The notes under the pieces: generated by a model
Databases searched by the model: none
The model's input: the letters and a program-made list of their open reading frames with translations, nothing else
Told to the model about the DNA's origin: nothing
Assembly: GCF_000383915.1 (NCBI RefSeq)
Contig: NZ_KB912942.1
Span: 4,927,039 to 4,991,038 of the forward strand
From: Amycolatopsis benzoatilytica AK 16/65
GTDB taxonomy: Bacteria > Actinomycetota > Actinomycetes > Mycobacteriales > Pseudonocardiaceae
DNA length: 64,000 bases
Reading direction: 5' to 3'
Program-made: the position numbers and the translations under genes
In this document: positions 44,310 through 53,783 of the stretch, piece after piece
Position numbering within the stretch: position 1 is the stretch's first letter
Layout: every line of letters begins with the position of its first letter

Positions 44310-44606
44310 TCAGCGTTCGCGGAACCCCTCGAGACCGCCCTTGGCCCCGGTCCAGCGCTCGACCACCTGATCCACTCTTCCGGGTGACGTTCCCGACCGC
44401 AGCGCGGCCAGCAACTGCGCACAGTCGCCTCGGCTACCCTCCGCGACCATCTCGACACGGCCGTCCGGGAGATTCCGGGCGAACCCGGTCAACCCGAGTT
44501 CCAGCGCCCGGCTCCGGGTCCACCAGCGAAAACCGACGCCCTGCACCTGTCCGTGCACCCAGGCCGCCAGGCGGACCGGGGATTCCTGCTCGCTCACCGG
44601 CCCCAT
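44310..44606 (-). CDS. acyP: Acylphosphatase
   Basis: A 98-residue acylphosphatase hydrolysing carboxyl-phosphate bonds. The active-site sequence [16 protein letters not shown] carries the catalytic arginine, and the asparagine is in [13 protein letters not shown]. An internal GTG three codons in (44597) could be the true start. It precedes smc in the same order known from other actinobacteria. Confidence 0.92.
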   Translation of the reverse strand: MGPVSEQESPVRLAAWVHGQVQGVGFRWWTRSRALELGLTGFARNLPDGRVEMVAEGSRGDCAQLLAALRSGTSPGRVDQVVERWTGAKGGLEGFRER

Positions 44607-44763
44607 CTTGCCGCATCCGGCCGGCTGCGGACTGTGACAGGCCGTCCCCCGCTGTCGCGCGAACGGGTCAACGGCAGTGATAGCCTCCGCCAGGGATCCG
44701 GGTCCGGAGCCGAGTTCTCCGCGCCGTCCCGCCTGTCTTTGAGTGGTGAATTAAGGAGCCTGC

Positions 44764-45441
44764 ATGTCCCGTCCCGACGGGCCTTCAGCCGATTCCGGGA
44801 ACACCGTCGCGGTGAGTGCCGCCACCGCGCCCCCGCCCGGCGCGTCCAGCCGGCTCGGCCGGTCCGGTTTCGCGGTGCTCGGCGTAGCCGGCCTGGTAGT
44901 GGCCACGGCCTTCGCCGCGGTCGCCGAGCTGGCCGGGCCGGGCACGGCCACCGACGCCGCCACCCCGGACACCAACCGCCAGGGCGGCGTCACGGACAGC
45001 TCGCAGGTGGTGCCCGGGAACGCGGTGCCGGGCGGCCCGATGACGCTGACCGGGTCGCCGACGCCGGGGCAGACCTCTTCGTCGGCGCCGACCACGGTGG
45101 TGTCCACCGGAGCCGACGGCAAGCCGACCACCAGCGTGGTCGCCCCTCCGCCGGTCGGCGGGCAGCCGGGCAACCCGGTGCCAGGCACCACTTCGGGCCG
45201 CAGCGACACGCCGCCGAACACGCCGGGCGGAGGCGGGACGCCGACCCAGCCTTCGTCGGACCCCAACCCCACCACCGCGACGACCACTCACTCCTCGACC
45301 CCGCCGAGTCCCCCGGCCAGTACGCCGACGAATCCGCCGGGCAGCAGCTCGACCGGCGGCCAGCCGTCGTCGTCGGCGGCGTCATCGTCGGCGTCGTCGC
45401 AGAGCCAGTCCTCTTCGGACTCCAGCCCCGCGCAGCCGTAA
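44764..45441 (+). CDS. Membrane-anchored Ser/Thr/Pro-rich protein
   Basis: A 225-residue protein with a 35-residue cytoplasmic start, a single transmembrane helix (FAVLGVAGLVVATAFAAVAEL) and an extracytoplasmic part of about 165 residues made nearly only of Pro, Ser, Thr, Gly and Gln. The C-terminus is poly-serine-like (SSSAASSSASSQSQSSS). No folded domain is visible. It could be a wall-spanning or mannosylated surface protein, as such regions are often O-glycosylated in actinobacteria. The ATG has a good ribosome binding site (AAGGAG). Its TAA stop is the first base of a half palindromic element. Confidence 0.72.
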   Translation: MSRPDGPSADSGNTVAVSAATAPPPGASSRLGRSGFAVLGVAGLVVATAFAAVAELAGPGTATDAATPDTNRQGGVTDSSQVVPGNAVPGGPMTLTGSPTPGQTSSSAPTTVVSTGADGKPTTSVVAPPPVGGQPGNPVPGTTSGRSDTPPNTPGGGGTPTQPSSDPNPTTATTTHSSTPPSPPASTPTNPPGSSSTGGQPSSSAASSSASSQSQSSSDSSPAQP

Positions 45442-45551
45442 AGCTTGTCTCACGTAGTGCTGTTGTGATGCCTGGACGGCCAGTGTGCCGGTCCGTCCGT
45501 CCGTGAAGGGCCCCTTGAGGGACTTAGATTCCCTCAAGGGGCCCTTCACGG
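45441..45551. repeat. Half element: one flank plus perfect hairpin
   Basis: The flank starting AAGCTTGTCTCACGTAGTGC matches, in reverse orientation, the right flanks of the copies at 23541 and 63121. The core hairpin (45499-45551) has 22-24 perfect pairs around CTTAGAT. The other flank is missing, the kdpE stop following 8 bp later. It lies between convergent genes and probably terminates both. Confidence 0.82.
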
Positions 45552-45558
45552 CTTTTCT

Positions 45559-46257
45559 TTACACCTCGAAGCGATACCCCATGCCCGGCTCGGTCAGCAG
45601 GTGCCGCGGCCGCGAGGGTTCCGGCTCCAGCTTTCGCCGCAGCTGCGCCAGGTACACGCGCAGGTAATGGGATTCCGTCTCGTAGGACGGCCCCCACACC
45701 TCGTGCAGCAGCTGTTTCTGCGCCACCAGCCGTCCCCGGTTGCGGACCAGCAGCTCCAGCACGCCCCACTCGGTTTTGGTCAGATGCACCTCGCGGCCCT
45801 CGCGCAGCACCTTCTTCGCCGCCAGGTCGATGGTGAAGGATCCGGTGTCCACCACGGCTTCCGAGCCGTCCGGGCCGCCGACCGTCGACCGGCGGACCGC
45901 CGCGCGCAGACGGGCCAGCAGCTCGTCCATGCCGAACGGTTTGGTCACGTAGTCGTCCGCGCCGGCGTCCAGCGCCTGCACCTTGTCCGCCGAGTCGCCG
46001 CGCGCGGACAGGACGATGATCGGCACCGTCGTCCAGCCGCGCAGGCCCGCGATCACCTCGGTGCCGTCCAGGTCCGGCAGGCCCAGGTCCAGGACCACCA
46101 CGTCCGGCTTCGTCTCGGCGACGGCTTTGAGCGCGGCGGTGCCGTCGTGCGCGGTGATCACCTTGTACCCGCGAGCGTTGAGATTGATCCGCAGCGCCCG
46201 CACGATCTGCGGTTCGTCGTCGACGACCAGTACGGTCGCCGCGTTGTCGGCAGTCAT
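45559..46257 (-). CDS. kdpE: KDP operon response regulator KdpE
   Basis: A 232-residue OmpR/PhoB-type response regulator. The receiver domain has the acidic pair in VVDDEP, the phosphorylated aspartate in VVVLDLGLPDLDG and the lysine in YVTKPFGMDELL; the winged-helix output ends in RHLLTEPGMGYRFEV, the KdpE hallmark. The ATG overlaps the kdpD stop (ATGA). It responds to KdpD under low potassium or osmotic stress and activates the kdp structural genes. Confidence 0.95.
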   Translation of the reverse strand: MTADNAATVLVVDDEPQIVRALRINLNARGYKVITAHDGTAALKAVAETKPDVVVLDLGLPDLDGTEVIAGLRGWTTVPIIVLSARGDSADKVQALDAGADDYVTKPFGMDELLARLRAAVRRSTVGGPDGSEAVVDTGSFTIDLAAKKVLREGREVHLTKTEWGVLELLVRNRGRLVAQKQLLHEVWGPSYETESHYLRVYLAQLRRKLEPEPSRPRHLLTEPGMGYRFEV

Positions 46258-48812
46258 CGCGCCACTCCCTCCTCGACCGCTTCGGCTTCCACCAGTTCCC
46301 GCCCGGTGCAAGCCGGCAGCGAAATCACCACCGTCAGTCCCCCGCCGGGAGTGTCCTCGGCGCGAACCGTACCGCCCATCGCTTCGGTGAACCCCTTGGC
46401 CACCGACAGGCCCAGCCCGACCCCCGGCGTCGAGTCCCGGTCGCCGCCGAGGCGCTGGAACGGCGCGAACGCCGATTCCGCGGCCCCCTTGCGCAGTCCC
46501 TTGCCGTGGTCGACGATCCGCAGTTCCACGAACTCCGAGTGCGCGCTGGCCCGGGCCGAAACGTCGCCGCCGCCGTGCCGCAGCGCATTGTCCAGGACGT
46601 TCGCGATCACCCGCTCCAGCAGACCCGGATCCGCCTGCACCGAAGGCAACCTCGCGTCCACCGCCACCTGCACCCCCTGCGAGTTGTCCACAGTAGACAA
46701 GGCGTGCGCGAGCACCTCGTCGTAGCCGACCGGGCGCAGGTGCGGGGTGACCGCACCGGTCGCCAGCCGGGACGAGTCCAGCAAGTTGTTGATCAGCCCG
46801 GCCAGCCGGTCCGCGGAGAGTTCCACGGCCTCCATCAATTCCTCAGTGTCCTCGTCGGACAGCGAGAGATCCGGTGCGCGCAGGCTGCCGATCGCCGCCT
46901 TGATGGAAGTGAGCGGCGTGCGCAGGTCGTGTCCGACGGCGGACAGCAACGTGGTGCGCAACTCGGTCGCCTCGGCTTTCCGCTCCGCTGCTGCCGCGGC
47001 GGCCGCCATCCGCTGCTGCCGCAAGGCGAGCAATGCTTGTCCGGCAACGGCTTCCAGCACCCGGCGGTCCGCCGCGGGCAACGCGCGTCCGCTCAGCGTC
47101 AGGTGCACGTCCGCGGTGACCGCGATGTCCACGTCGGCCTCGTCCGGATCCGCGCACGGCTGGTCGCCGGCCACCGCGACCTTGTCCCACTTGCCGTCGC
47201 GCTTCTCCAGCAACGTCACCGAAGTCAGGACGAAGTTCTCCCGCACTTTCTCCAGCAGCCGCTCGATCGGGTTCGGATTGGTCAGCACCGTCCGCGCGTA
47301 GGAAGCCAGCAACGACGCTTCGGTACGCGCCCGCGCCGCCGCGGCGCCTCGCCGGGCCGCGGAAGCAACCACCAGGGCCACCATGATCGCCACGACCATC
47401 ATGACGATGAGCGTGACGACGTTCTGCGGGCTGTGCACATTCAGCGTGTACAGCGGCGGAGTGAAGAAGAAATTCAGCAACCCCGCGCCGAGAATCGACG
47501 CGAGCAAGGCTGGGCCCAGCCCGCCGACCAGCGCGACGATCACGGTCGCCAGCACGTAAAGGATCACGTCGGTGGAGAACTCCACCGCGTCCCGCAGCAA
47601 CACGCCGAGACCGGTCGCGGCGAGCGGGAGCAGGACGGCGAGCACCCACCCGACGACGATTCGCGACGGCGCCAGTGGACTCGCGCCCAGCCTCGCGCGC
47701 AGCCGCCCGCCCGCGTAGGAGTGCGTGACCATGTGCACGTCGATCGGCCCGGACTGCTGGATCACCGTCGCGCCGATGCCCTCGTCGAAAAGCCGTGCCA
47801 CCCGGGAGCGCCGGGACGTGCCGATCACCAGCTGAGTCGCGTTGACCCCCCGCGCGAAGTCGAGCAACGCGGTCGGCACGTCGTCGCCGACCACCGCGTG
47901 GAAGGTCGCGCCGACCTCCTCGGCCAGCGTGCGGCAGCGGGCCATCGCGGTCGGCCCGAGGCCGGCCAGCCCGTCGCCGCGCAGGATGTGCACGACCTGC
48001 AGCTCCGCGCCCGCCCGGGTGGCGATCCGGCTGGCGCGCCGGATCAGCGTCTCGCTCTCCGGTCCGCCGGTGATCGACACGACCACCCGTTCGCGGGTCT
48101 CCCAGGTATCGGTGATCTTCTGCTCGGCGCGGTAGCGCTGCAGCGCGACGTCCACCTGGTCGGCCACCCACAGCAGCGCCAGCTCGCGCAGCGCGGTCAG
48201 GTTGCCGGGCCGGAAGTAGTTGCCCAGCGCGGCGTCGATCCGCTCCGCCGGGTAGACGTTGCCGTGCGCGAGCCGGCGCCGCAACGCCTCCGGCGTGATG
48301 TCCACCAGCTCCAACTGCTCAGCGCGGCGCACGACCTCGTCCGGCACGGTTTCCTGCTGGGTGACGCCGGTGATCCGCTCGACCACGTCGTTGAGGCTCT
48401 GCAAGTGCTGCACGTTGACGGTGGAGAGCACGTCGATGCCCGCGTCGAGCAGTTCTTCGATGTCCTGCCAGCGCTTCTCGTGCCGGCCGCCGGGTACGTT
48501 CGTGTGCGCCAGCTCGTCCACCGCGACCACCTCGGGCGCGCGAGCGAGCACCGCGTCGACGTCCATCTCGGCGAACTCGTGCCCGCGGTGGCTGACCGTG
48601 CGCCGGGGCACGACCTCCAGCCCGTCGAGCAGGTCGGCGGTCTTCAGCCGGCCATGCGTCTCGACCAGGCCGACGACCACGTCGGTGCCCCGGTCCAGCC
48701 GTCGGCGCGCCTCGCCGAGCATGGCGAAGGTCTTGCCCACGCCCGGAGCCGCGCCGAGGTAGATCCGGAGTTCGCCTCGGCGCGGCTTCGGTGCTGTGTC
48801 GGAAGTGCTCAC
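46254..48812 (-). CDS. kdpD: Osmosensitive potassium channel sensor kinase KdpD
   Basis: An 852-residue sensor kinase. The N-terminal KdpD domain has a Walker A-like GAAPGVGKT near residue 24 and VDELAHTNVPG; a universal-stress-protein domain follows (VVSITGGPESETLIRRA, LVIGTSRRSR). Four transmembrane helices occupy about 386-488, then a GAF-like region, the H-box VGHDLRTPLTS with the phospho-accepting histidine near 628, and the ATPase (VLDNALRHGGG, PGVGLGLSVAKG). The GTG at 48812, 5 bp after the kdpC stop, gives the canonical start. Full length and intact. Confidence 0.95.
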   Translation of the reverse strand: MSTSDTAPKPRRGELRIYLGAAPGVGKTFAMLGEARRRLDRGTDVVVGLVETHGRLKTADLLDGLEVVPRRTVSHRGHEFAEMDVDAVLARAPEVVAVDELAHTNVPGGRHEKRWQDIEELLDAGIDVLSTVNVQHLQSLNDVVERITGVTQQETVPDEVVRRAEQLELVDITPEALRRRLAHGNVYPAERIDAALGNYFRPGNLTALRELALLWVADQVDVALQRYRAEQKITDTWETRERVVVSITGGPESETLIRRASRIATRAGAELQVVHILRGDGLAGLGPTAMARCRTLAEEVGATFHAVVGDDVPTALLDFARGVNATQLVIGTSRRSRVARLFDEGIGATVIQQSGPIDVHMVTHSYAGGRLRARLGASPLAPSRIVVGWVLAVLLPLAATGLGVLLRDAVEFSTDVILYVLATVIVALVGGLGPALLASILGAGLLNFFFTPPLYTLNVHSPQNVVTLIVMMVVAIMVALVVASAARRGAAAARARTEASLLASYARTVLTNPNPIERLLEKVRENFVLTSVTLLEKRDGKWDKVAVAGDQPCADPDEADVDIAVTADVHLTLSGRALPAADRRVLEAVAGQALLALRQQRMAAAAAAAERKAEATELRTTLLSAVGHDLRTPLTSIKAAIGSLRAPDLSLSDEDTEELMEAVELSADRLAGLINNLLDSSRLATGAVTPHLRPVGYDEVLAHALSTVDNSQGVQVAVDARLPSVQADPGLLERVIANVLDNALRHGGGDVSARASAHSEFVELRIVDHGKGLRKGAAESAFAPFQRLGGDRDSTPGVGLGLSVAKGFTEAMGGTVRAEDTPGGGLTVVISLPACTGRELVEAEAVEEGVAR

Positions 48813-48817
48813 AGTGT

Positions 48818-49429
48818 TCAGTGTGCGCCAGGAGCGGCCGAACGCACGGCAAGGTTGAGCAGGAGCACGTTCACGCCGGGGATGCCGATCCCGTTGCCGG
48901 TGGTGTTGTCCCGGACCAGCTGCCGCACCTTCTCCTCGCTCAGCCCGGTGTTGCGCGCCACCCGAAGCACCTGCAGATCGGCGTAGGCGACGCTGATCGC
49001 CGGGTCGAGCCCGGAGCCGGACGCGGTCACCGCGTCCGCGGGCACCTCCGCCGGGGCGACGCCCTCGCGCTTGGCGATCAGCGCCCGCCGCTGCGCGATG
49101 GCCTTGGTCAGGTCCTCGTTGTACGGACCCTTGTTCGACGGGCCCGAAGTCGACGGATCGGCCGGGCCGAGCACGTCCTTCGACCCGGCCGAGGGCCGGT
49201 TGTGGAACCACGGGTCGCGCGCCGGGTCGGCGGGCACCGGGTCGATCCCGATCAGCGACGAGCCGGCGACCTGGCCGTTCAGCGTCACCTGCGAGCCTTC
49301 GGCGTGCGCCTGGAGCCCCGGGACGCGCGAGACCGCCCACACGCCCAGCGGGTAGACGACGCCGAGCAGCACGGTCATCGCGATCAGCAGGCGCAGGCCC
49401 GCCCAGGTCTGCTTGAGCAAGACGTTCAT
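48818..49429 (-). CDS. kdpC: Potassium-transporting ATPase subunit KdpC
   Basis: A 203-residue KdpC with one N-terminal helix (GLRLLIAMTVLLGVVYPLGVW) and the conserved periplasmic motifs GSQVTLNGQVAGSSLIG, WFHNRPSAG, DAVTASGSGLDPAIS and RVARNTGLSEEKVRQLV. It stabilises ATP binding in the KdpFABC complex. The ATG lies one base after the kdpB stop. A TTG three codons upstream is a less likely start. Confidence 0.95.
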   Translation of the reverse strand: MNVLLKQTWAGLRLLIAMTVLLGVVYPLGVWAVSRVPGLQAHAEGSQVTLNGQVAGSSLIGIDPVPADPARDPWFHNRPSAGSKDVLGPADPSTSGPSNKGPYNEDLTKAIAQRRALIAKREGVAPAEVPADAVTASGSGLDPAISVAYADLQVLRVARNTGLSEEKVRQLVRDNTTGNGIGIPGVNVLLLNLAVRSAAPGAH

Positions 49430-49430
49430 A

Positions 49431-51524
49431 TCAGCCAATCCCAGGAATGTGGCGCACGATCAGGTCGATCACCCAGATCCCGAGGAACGGGCTGACGATC
49501 CCGCCGAGGCCGTAGACGAGCAGGTTGCGGCGCAGCAGCGCGGACGCCGACGACGGCCGGTAGCGCACCCCGCGCAGGGCGAGCGGGATCAGCGCGACGA
49601 TGATCAGCGCGTTGAAGACGACCGCGGAGAGAATCGCCGACTTCGGCGTGGCCAGGTGCATGATGTTCAGCGCGCCGAGCTGGGCGAAGATGCTGGTGAA
49701 CATCGCCGGCAGGATGGCGAAGTACTTCGCCAGGTCGTTCGCCACGCTGAAGGTGGTGAGCGCGCCGCGGGTGATCAGCAGCTGCTTGCCGATCTCGACG
49801 ATCTCGATCAGTTTCGTCGGGTTCGAGTCGAGGTCGACCATGTTGCCGGCCTCCTTGGCCGCCATGGTCCCGGTGTTCATCGCGACGCCGACGTCGGACT
49901 GGGCGAGCGCGGGCGCGTCGTTCGTGCCGTCGCCGGTCATCGCGACGAGCCGGCCGCCCTCCTGCTCCTTCTTGATGAGCGCCATCTTGTCCTCGGGCCT
50001 GGCCTCGGCGAGATAGTCGTCGACGCCCGCGTCCTCGGCGATGGCCTTCGCGGTGAGCGGGTTGTCGCCGGTGATCATCACCGTCTTGATGCCCATCGTG
50101 CGCAGTTCTTCGAAGCGCTCCTTCATGCCCGGCTTCACCACGTCGGACAGCCGGATCACGCCGCACACGTTCGCCTTGCCGCCGGCGGCTTCCGCGACCA
50201 CCAGCGGGGTCCCGCCCTGCTGGCTGATCTCGTCCACCACGCGCTCGGTCTCGTCCGGCACGTCGCCGCCGCGCTCGCGCACCCACTGGCGCACCGCGGA
50301 GGTCGCGCCCTTGCGGACCTCGCGATCGCCGATGTCGATGCCGCTCATGCGGGTCTGCGCGGTGAACGGGACGAACTCGGCGAGCTTTTCCGCGTCGTCG
50401 GCGGCCGCGGGCAGCCCGTGCTGCTCGGCGGTCAGCTCGACGATGCTGCGCCCTTCCGGCGTCCCGTCGGCGAGGCTGGACAGCCGGGCGGCCCGGGCCA
50501 GGTCGGTCATGGTCGACCCGCCGACCGGGATCAGCTCGGTCGCGCGGCGGTTGCCGAAGGTGATCGTGCCGGTCTTGTCCAGCAGCAGCGTCGACACGTC
50601 GCCGGCCGCTTCCACCGCCCGGCCGGACGTGGCCAGCACGTTGCGCTGCACCAGCCGGTCCATGCCGGCGATGCCGATCGCGCTCAGCAGCGCGCCGATG
50701 GTCGTGGGAATCAGGCAGACCAGCAAAGCGGTCAGCACGATCACCGACTGCTCGCTGCCGGAGTACGCGGCCATCGGCTGCAGCGCGACGACGGCGAGCA
50801 GGAAGATGACGGTGAGCGTGGCCAGCAGGATGGTCAGCGCGATCTCGTTCGGCGTCTTCTGCCGGGAAGCGCCCTCCACCAACGCGATCATCCGGTCCAC
50901 AAAGGACTCGCCGGGCTTGGTGCTGATCCGCACGACGATCCGGTCGCTCAGCACCGTGGTGCCGCCGGTGACCGCCGACCGGTCGCCGCCGGACTCGCGG
51001 ATCACCGGGGCCGACTCGCCGGTGATGGCCGACTCGTCGACGGTGGCGATGCCCTCGACCACGTCGCCGTCGCCGGGGATGACCTGCCCCGCTTCGACCA
51101 CGACCCGGTCGCCGACGCGCAGGTCCACCCCGGGCACCTGCTCCTCGGAGCCGTCCTCGTTGAGCCGCCGCGCGACGGTCTCCTTCTTGGTCCGCCGCAA
51201 CGATTCCGCCTGCGCCTTGCCGCGCCCCTCGGCGACCGCCTCGGCCAGGTTCGCGAACACGACGGTGAACCAGAGCCAGATCGCGATGAGGATCGAGAAC
51301 ACGCTCGGGTCGGTGACCGCGAAGACGGTGGTGAGCACCGAACCGGCCCACACCACGAACATGACGGGGTTTTTGAGCTGGTGCTTGGGGTGCAGCTTGC
51401 GCAGCGCGTCCGGCAGGGACGACCACAGCTGCTTCGGGCTGAAGACGCCGGCCCCGACCCGTCCGGTGTTTTCGACGTGGTGCTGCGTCTCCTCTTCCGG
51501 AGTCCGCTGTTGGGTGATGGTCAT
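49431..51524 (-). CDS. kdpB: Potassium-transporting ATPase ATP-binding subunit KdpB
   Basis: A 697-residue P-type ATPase that powers potassium uptake. The phosphorylated aspartate is in [15 protein letters not shown] (about 316), with TGES in [12 protein letters not shown] and the hinge motif [22 protein letters not shown]. Seven transmembrane helices are expected. It lies 73 bp after kdpA, a longer gap than between the other genes of the operon; no extra gene is visible in it. Confidence 0.97.
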   Translation of the reverse strand: MTITQQRTPEEETQHHVENTGRVGAGVFSPKQLWSSLPDALRKLHPKHQLKNPVMFVVWAGSVLTTVFAVTDPSVFSILIAIWLWFTVVFANLAEAVAEGRGKAQAESLRRTKKETVARRLNEDGSEEQVPGVDLRVGDRVVVEAGQVIPGDGDVVEGIATVDESAITGESAPVIRESGGDRSAVTGGTTVLSDRIVVRISTKPGESFVDRMIALVEGASRQKTPNEIALTILLATLTVIFLLAVVALQPMAAYSGSEQSVIVLTALLVCLIPTTIGALLSAIGIAGMDRLVQRNVLATSGRAVEAAGDVSTLLLDKTGTITFGNRRATELIPVGGSTMTDLARAARLSSLADGTPEGRSIVELTAEQHGLPAAADDAEKLAEFVPFTAQTRMSGIDIGDREVRKGATSAVRQWVRERGGDVPDETERVVDEISQQGGTPLVVAEAAGGKANVCGVIRLSDVVKPGMKERFEELRTMGIKTVMITGDNPLTAKAIAEDAGVDDYLAEARPEDKMALIKKEQEGGRLVAMTGDGTNDAPALAQSDVGVAMNTGTMAAKEAGNMVDLDSNPTKLIEIVEIGKQLLITRGALTTFSVANDLAKYFAILPAMFTSIFAQLGALNIMHLATPKSAILSAVVFNALIIVALIPLALRGVRYRPSSASALLRRNLLVYGLGGIVSPFLGIWVIDLIVRHIPGIG

Positions 51525-51597
51525 GCCAGTGCCTCTCGGAATTTGCCGGACGGTCGACGCCAGCAGCGATCTTCGGCGTCACTTCCGCATTGCGCGT

Positions 51598-53259
51598 TCA
51601 TGCCAAAGCCTCCGAGATCGGCCCCAGCGCGAGCGCCGGGATGAAGGTGAGGGCCGCGACGAGGACGACGGTGCCGGTCAGCATCGTCCCGAACAGCGGC
51701 CCGGTGGTGGGCAGCGTGCCCGCGGTTTCCGGGACCTTCTTCTGCGCGGCAAGGGAACCGGCCAGGCAGAGCACCGCGATGATGGGCACGAGCCGGCCGA
51801 TCAGCATGGCCACCGAGAACGACGCCTGGAACCAGTCGCTGGTCGCGGTCAGCCCGCCGAAGGCGCTGCCGTTGTTGTTGCCGGTGGACGCGTAGCCGTA
51901 CAGGATCTCGGAAAGCCCGTGCGGGCCCGAGTTGCCGAGGGCGTCGCGGGTGCTCGGGAACATCAGGGCGAGCCCCGAACCGAGCAGGACCACGACCGGC
52001 ATCGCGAGCATCGAGATCGCCGCGCAGGTGACCTCGACCTTGCCGAGCTTCTTGCCGAGGTATTCCGGCGTGCGCCCGACCATCAGGCCGGCCAGGAACA
52101 TCGCGATGACGGCCATCACCAGGATGCCGTACAGGCCGGTGCCGACGCCGCCCGGCGAGATCTCGCCGAAGAGCATGTTCAGCATCGTGCCGCCGCCGCC
52201 GAGGCCGGACAGGCTGTCGTGCGCGCCGTTGACCGCGCCGGTCGAGGTGCCGGTGGTGGTGTCGGCGAACAGCGACGTGCCGCTGATCCCGAACCGCACT
52301 TCCTTGCCTTCGAAGTTGCCGCCCGCGGCCAGCGCGGCCGGGCTGCCGGAGCGCGCTTCCGAGGTCCAGATCAGTGCGAGCATCGCGCCCCACAGCACGG
52401 TCATCACCGAGAGCAGGACGTAGCCCTGCTTGCGGTTGCCCACCATCTGCCCGAAGGCGCGGGTGAGGGAGACCGGGATCACCAGGATCAGGAAGATCTC
52501 GATGAGGTTGGTCCACACGTTCGGGTTCTCGAACGGGTGCGCGGAGTTCGCGTTGAAGATCCCGCCGCCGTTGGTGCCCAGCTCCTTGATCGCCTCCTGG
52601 CTCGCCGCCGGCGCCAGCGCGATGGTGCTGTTGCTGCCGTCCGGGTTGGTCACCGCGACGCCGGAACGCAGGCTCTGCACCACGCCGAGCGCGACCAGGA
52701 CGAGCGCGAAGACGAACGCCATCGGCAGCAGCACGCGGATCGTGCCGCGGGTCAGGTCGACCCAGAAATTGCCGAGCCGGTCGGTGCGCGAGCGGACGAA
52801 CCCTCGCGTCACCGCGATCGCCACGGCGAGCCCGACTCCCGCGGACAGGAAGTTCTGCACGGTGAGCCCGGCCATCTGGACGAAGTGGCCCATCGTGGTT
52901 TCCGGCGTGTAGGACTGCCAGTTCGTGTTGGTGACGAACGAAACCGCGGTGTTGAACGCGACCGCCGGCGACACCGCGCCGCGGCCGAAGTTCCACGGCA
53001 GGATCGCCTGCAGCCGTTGCAGCAGGTACAGCAGGATCACCGAGACGAAGGAGAAGCCCAGCACGCCGGACGCGTAGGTCTTCCAGTGCTGTTCGGTGTC
53101 CGGGTCGACCCGGACCACCTTGTACAGCGCTTTCTCGGCCCGCAGGTGCTTCTCCGAAGTGAAGACGCGGGCGAGGTAGTCGCCGAGCGGTTTGTAGACC
53201 ACCGCCAGGGCGACCAGCACGAGGCCGGCTTGCAGGAAGCCGGATACGACGTCACTCAT
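51598..53259 (-). CDS. kdpA: Potassium-transporting ATPase potassium-binding subunit KdpA
   Basis: A 553-residue channel-like subunit with ten helices and four pore loops containing selectivity-filter-like sequences (VTNTNWQSY, GTNGGGIFNANSAHPFENP, GISGTSLFADTTT, ATGNNNGSAFGGL region). The ATG follows the kdpF stop after one base. It binds potassium on the outside and passes it through KdpB. Confidence 0.97.
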   Translation of the reverse strand: MSDVVSGFLQAGLVLVALAVVYKPLGDYLARVFTSEKHLRAEKALYKVVRVDPDTEQHWKTYASGVLGFSFVSVILLYLLQRLQAILPWNFGRGAVSPAVAFNTAVSFVTNTNWQSYTPETTMGHFVQMAGLTVQNFLSAGVGLAVAIAVTRGFVRSRTDRLGNFWVDLTRGTIRVLLPMAFVFALVLVALGVVQSLRSGVAVTNPDGSNSTIALAPAASQEAIKELGTNGGGIFNANSAHPFENPNVWTNLIEIFLILVIPVSLTRAFGQMVGNRKQGYVLLSVMTVLWGAMLALIWTSEARSGSPAALAAGGNFEGKEVRFGISGTSLFADTTTGTSTGAVNGAHDSLSGLGGGGTMLNMLFGEISPGGVGTGLYGILVMAVIAMFLAGLMVGRTPEYLGKKLGKVEVTCAAISMLAMPVVVLLGSGLALMFPSTRDALGNSGPHGLSEILYGYASTGNNNGSAFGGLTATSDWFQASFSVAMLIGRLVPIIAVLCLAGSLAAQKKVPETAGTLPTTGPLFGTMLTGTVVLVAALTFIPALALGPISEALA

Positions 53260-53260
53260 C

Positions 53261-53362
53261 TCAGAATTTCTCCGGCTTCACGAGAGCGACGAACAAGTAG
53301 CCGAGAAGGGCCAGCGCCAGCAGTCCGCCGATGACGTTGGCCGCGGTGCCCACGCCGCTCAC
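53261..53362 (-). CDS. kdpF: KdpF small subunit
   Basis: A 33-residue single-helix peptide (NVIGGLLALALLGYLFVALVKPEKF). The KPEKF end is the hallmark of KdpF, which stabilises the KdpABC complex. The GTG start at 53362 overlaps the stop of the small ORF before it (GTGA). The peptide is only slightly longer than its family. Confidence 0.9.
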   Translation of the reverse strand: MSGVGTAANVIGGLLALALLGYLFVALVKPEKF

Positions 53363-53442
53363 AGCTTCTCCAGCCCGCGCAGAACACCGGTCAGCACTGC
53401 GAAAACGCCGATGAGCAATAAGGCGTACAGCAAATCCGCCAC
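53359..53442 (-). CDS. 27-residue membrane microprotein before kdpF
   Basis: GTG starts a 27-residue peptide (MADLLYALLLIGVFAVLTGVLRGLEKL) with one hydrophobic helix and a short basic end. A ribosome binding site (GAGAGG) lies 7 bp upstream and the stop overlaps the kdpF start by four bases. It is thus the first translated gene of the kdp operon. It may act as a second KdpF-like stabiliser or as a leader that couples translation. No family is known to me. Confidence 0.7.
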   Translation of the reverse strand: MADLLYALLLIGVFAVLTGVLRGLEKL

Positions 53443-53519
53443 GAGGCACCTCTCAGGAAGGGTCACCCGGCACGGGGTGACCGTCGGTCGATGCCACTGT
53501 GCGGTAGTAGCGGAGCGTG

Positions 53520-53590
53520 AGCACCCCTGTCTGACGCCTCCTTGACGCGGCGACCAGCGGGCGTTTACGCGATCTTGACGAGAGGTGACC
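53520..53590 (-). promoter_or_regulatory. Possible kdp promoter/KdpE region
   Basis: On the minus strand GCGTCA is repeated with an 11-bp period (GCGTCA-AGGAG-GCGTCA), and TCAAG occurs twice, about 80-140 bp before the first kdp ORF. Direct repeats of this spacing suit an OmpR-type regulator such as KdpE. This is a weak, context-based call. Confidence 0.3.
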
Positions 53591-53725
53591 CGGACCACGA
53601 CGTCAAGCGCCGTTCGGGTTAGCCGGTGACCATGACGTCTTGTAGTCGGTGGGTGACTTACGGCACAACCAGTAGTGGATCAAGGACAGAGCGTGCAATT
53701 CGGGCAGACAAGGACCGTGGCCTGT

Positions 53726-53761
53726 GTTACACCTGGGTTAACCAATAGTTGTAGTAACCAA
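53726..53761 (+). promoter_or_regulatory. GlnR-like boxes and direct repeats upstream of asnB
   Basis: GTTAC, GTTAA and GTTGT start at 53726, 53737 and 53748, an exact 11-bp period as in GlnR sites. Overlapping them, TAACCAA is directly repeated with a 16-bp period (53739, 53755). They end about 20 bp before the asnB start. GlnR control of asparagine synthetase would make sense, but the boxes deviate from consensus. Confidence 0.4.
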
Positions 53762-53783
53762 ATAAAACCTGGGAGGTCCTCGC

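Noticed and set aside
51525..51597. A small gene in the kdpA-kdpB gap
   Set aside because: The 73-bp gap holds no start with a ribosome binding site and no hydrophobic peptide; it is probably an untranslated spacer.
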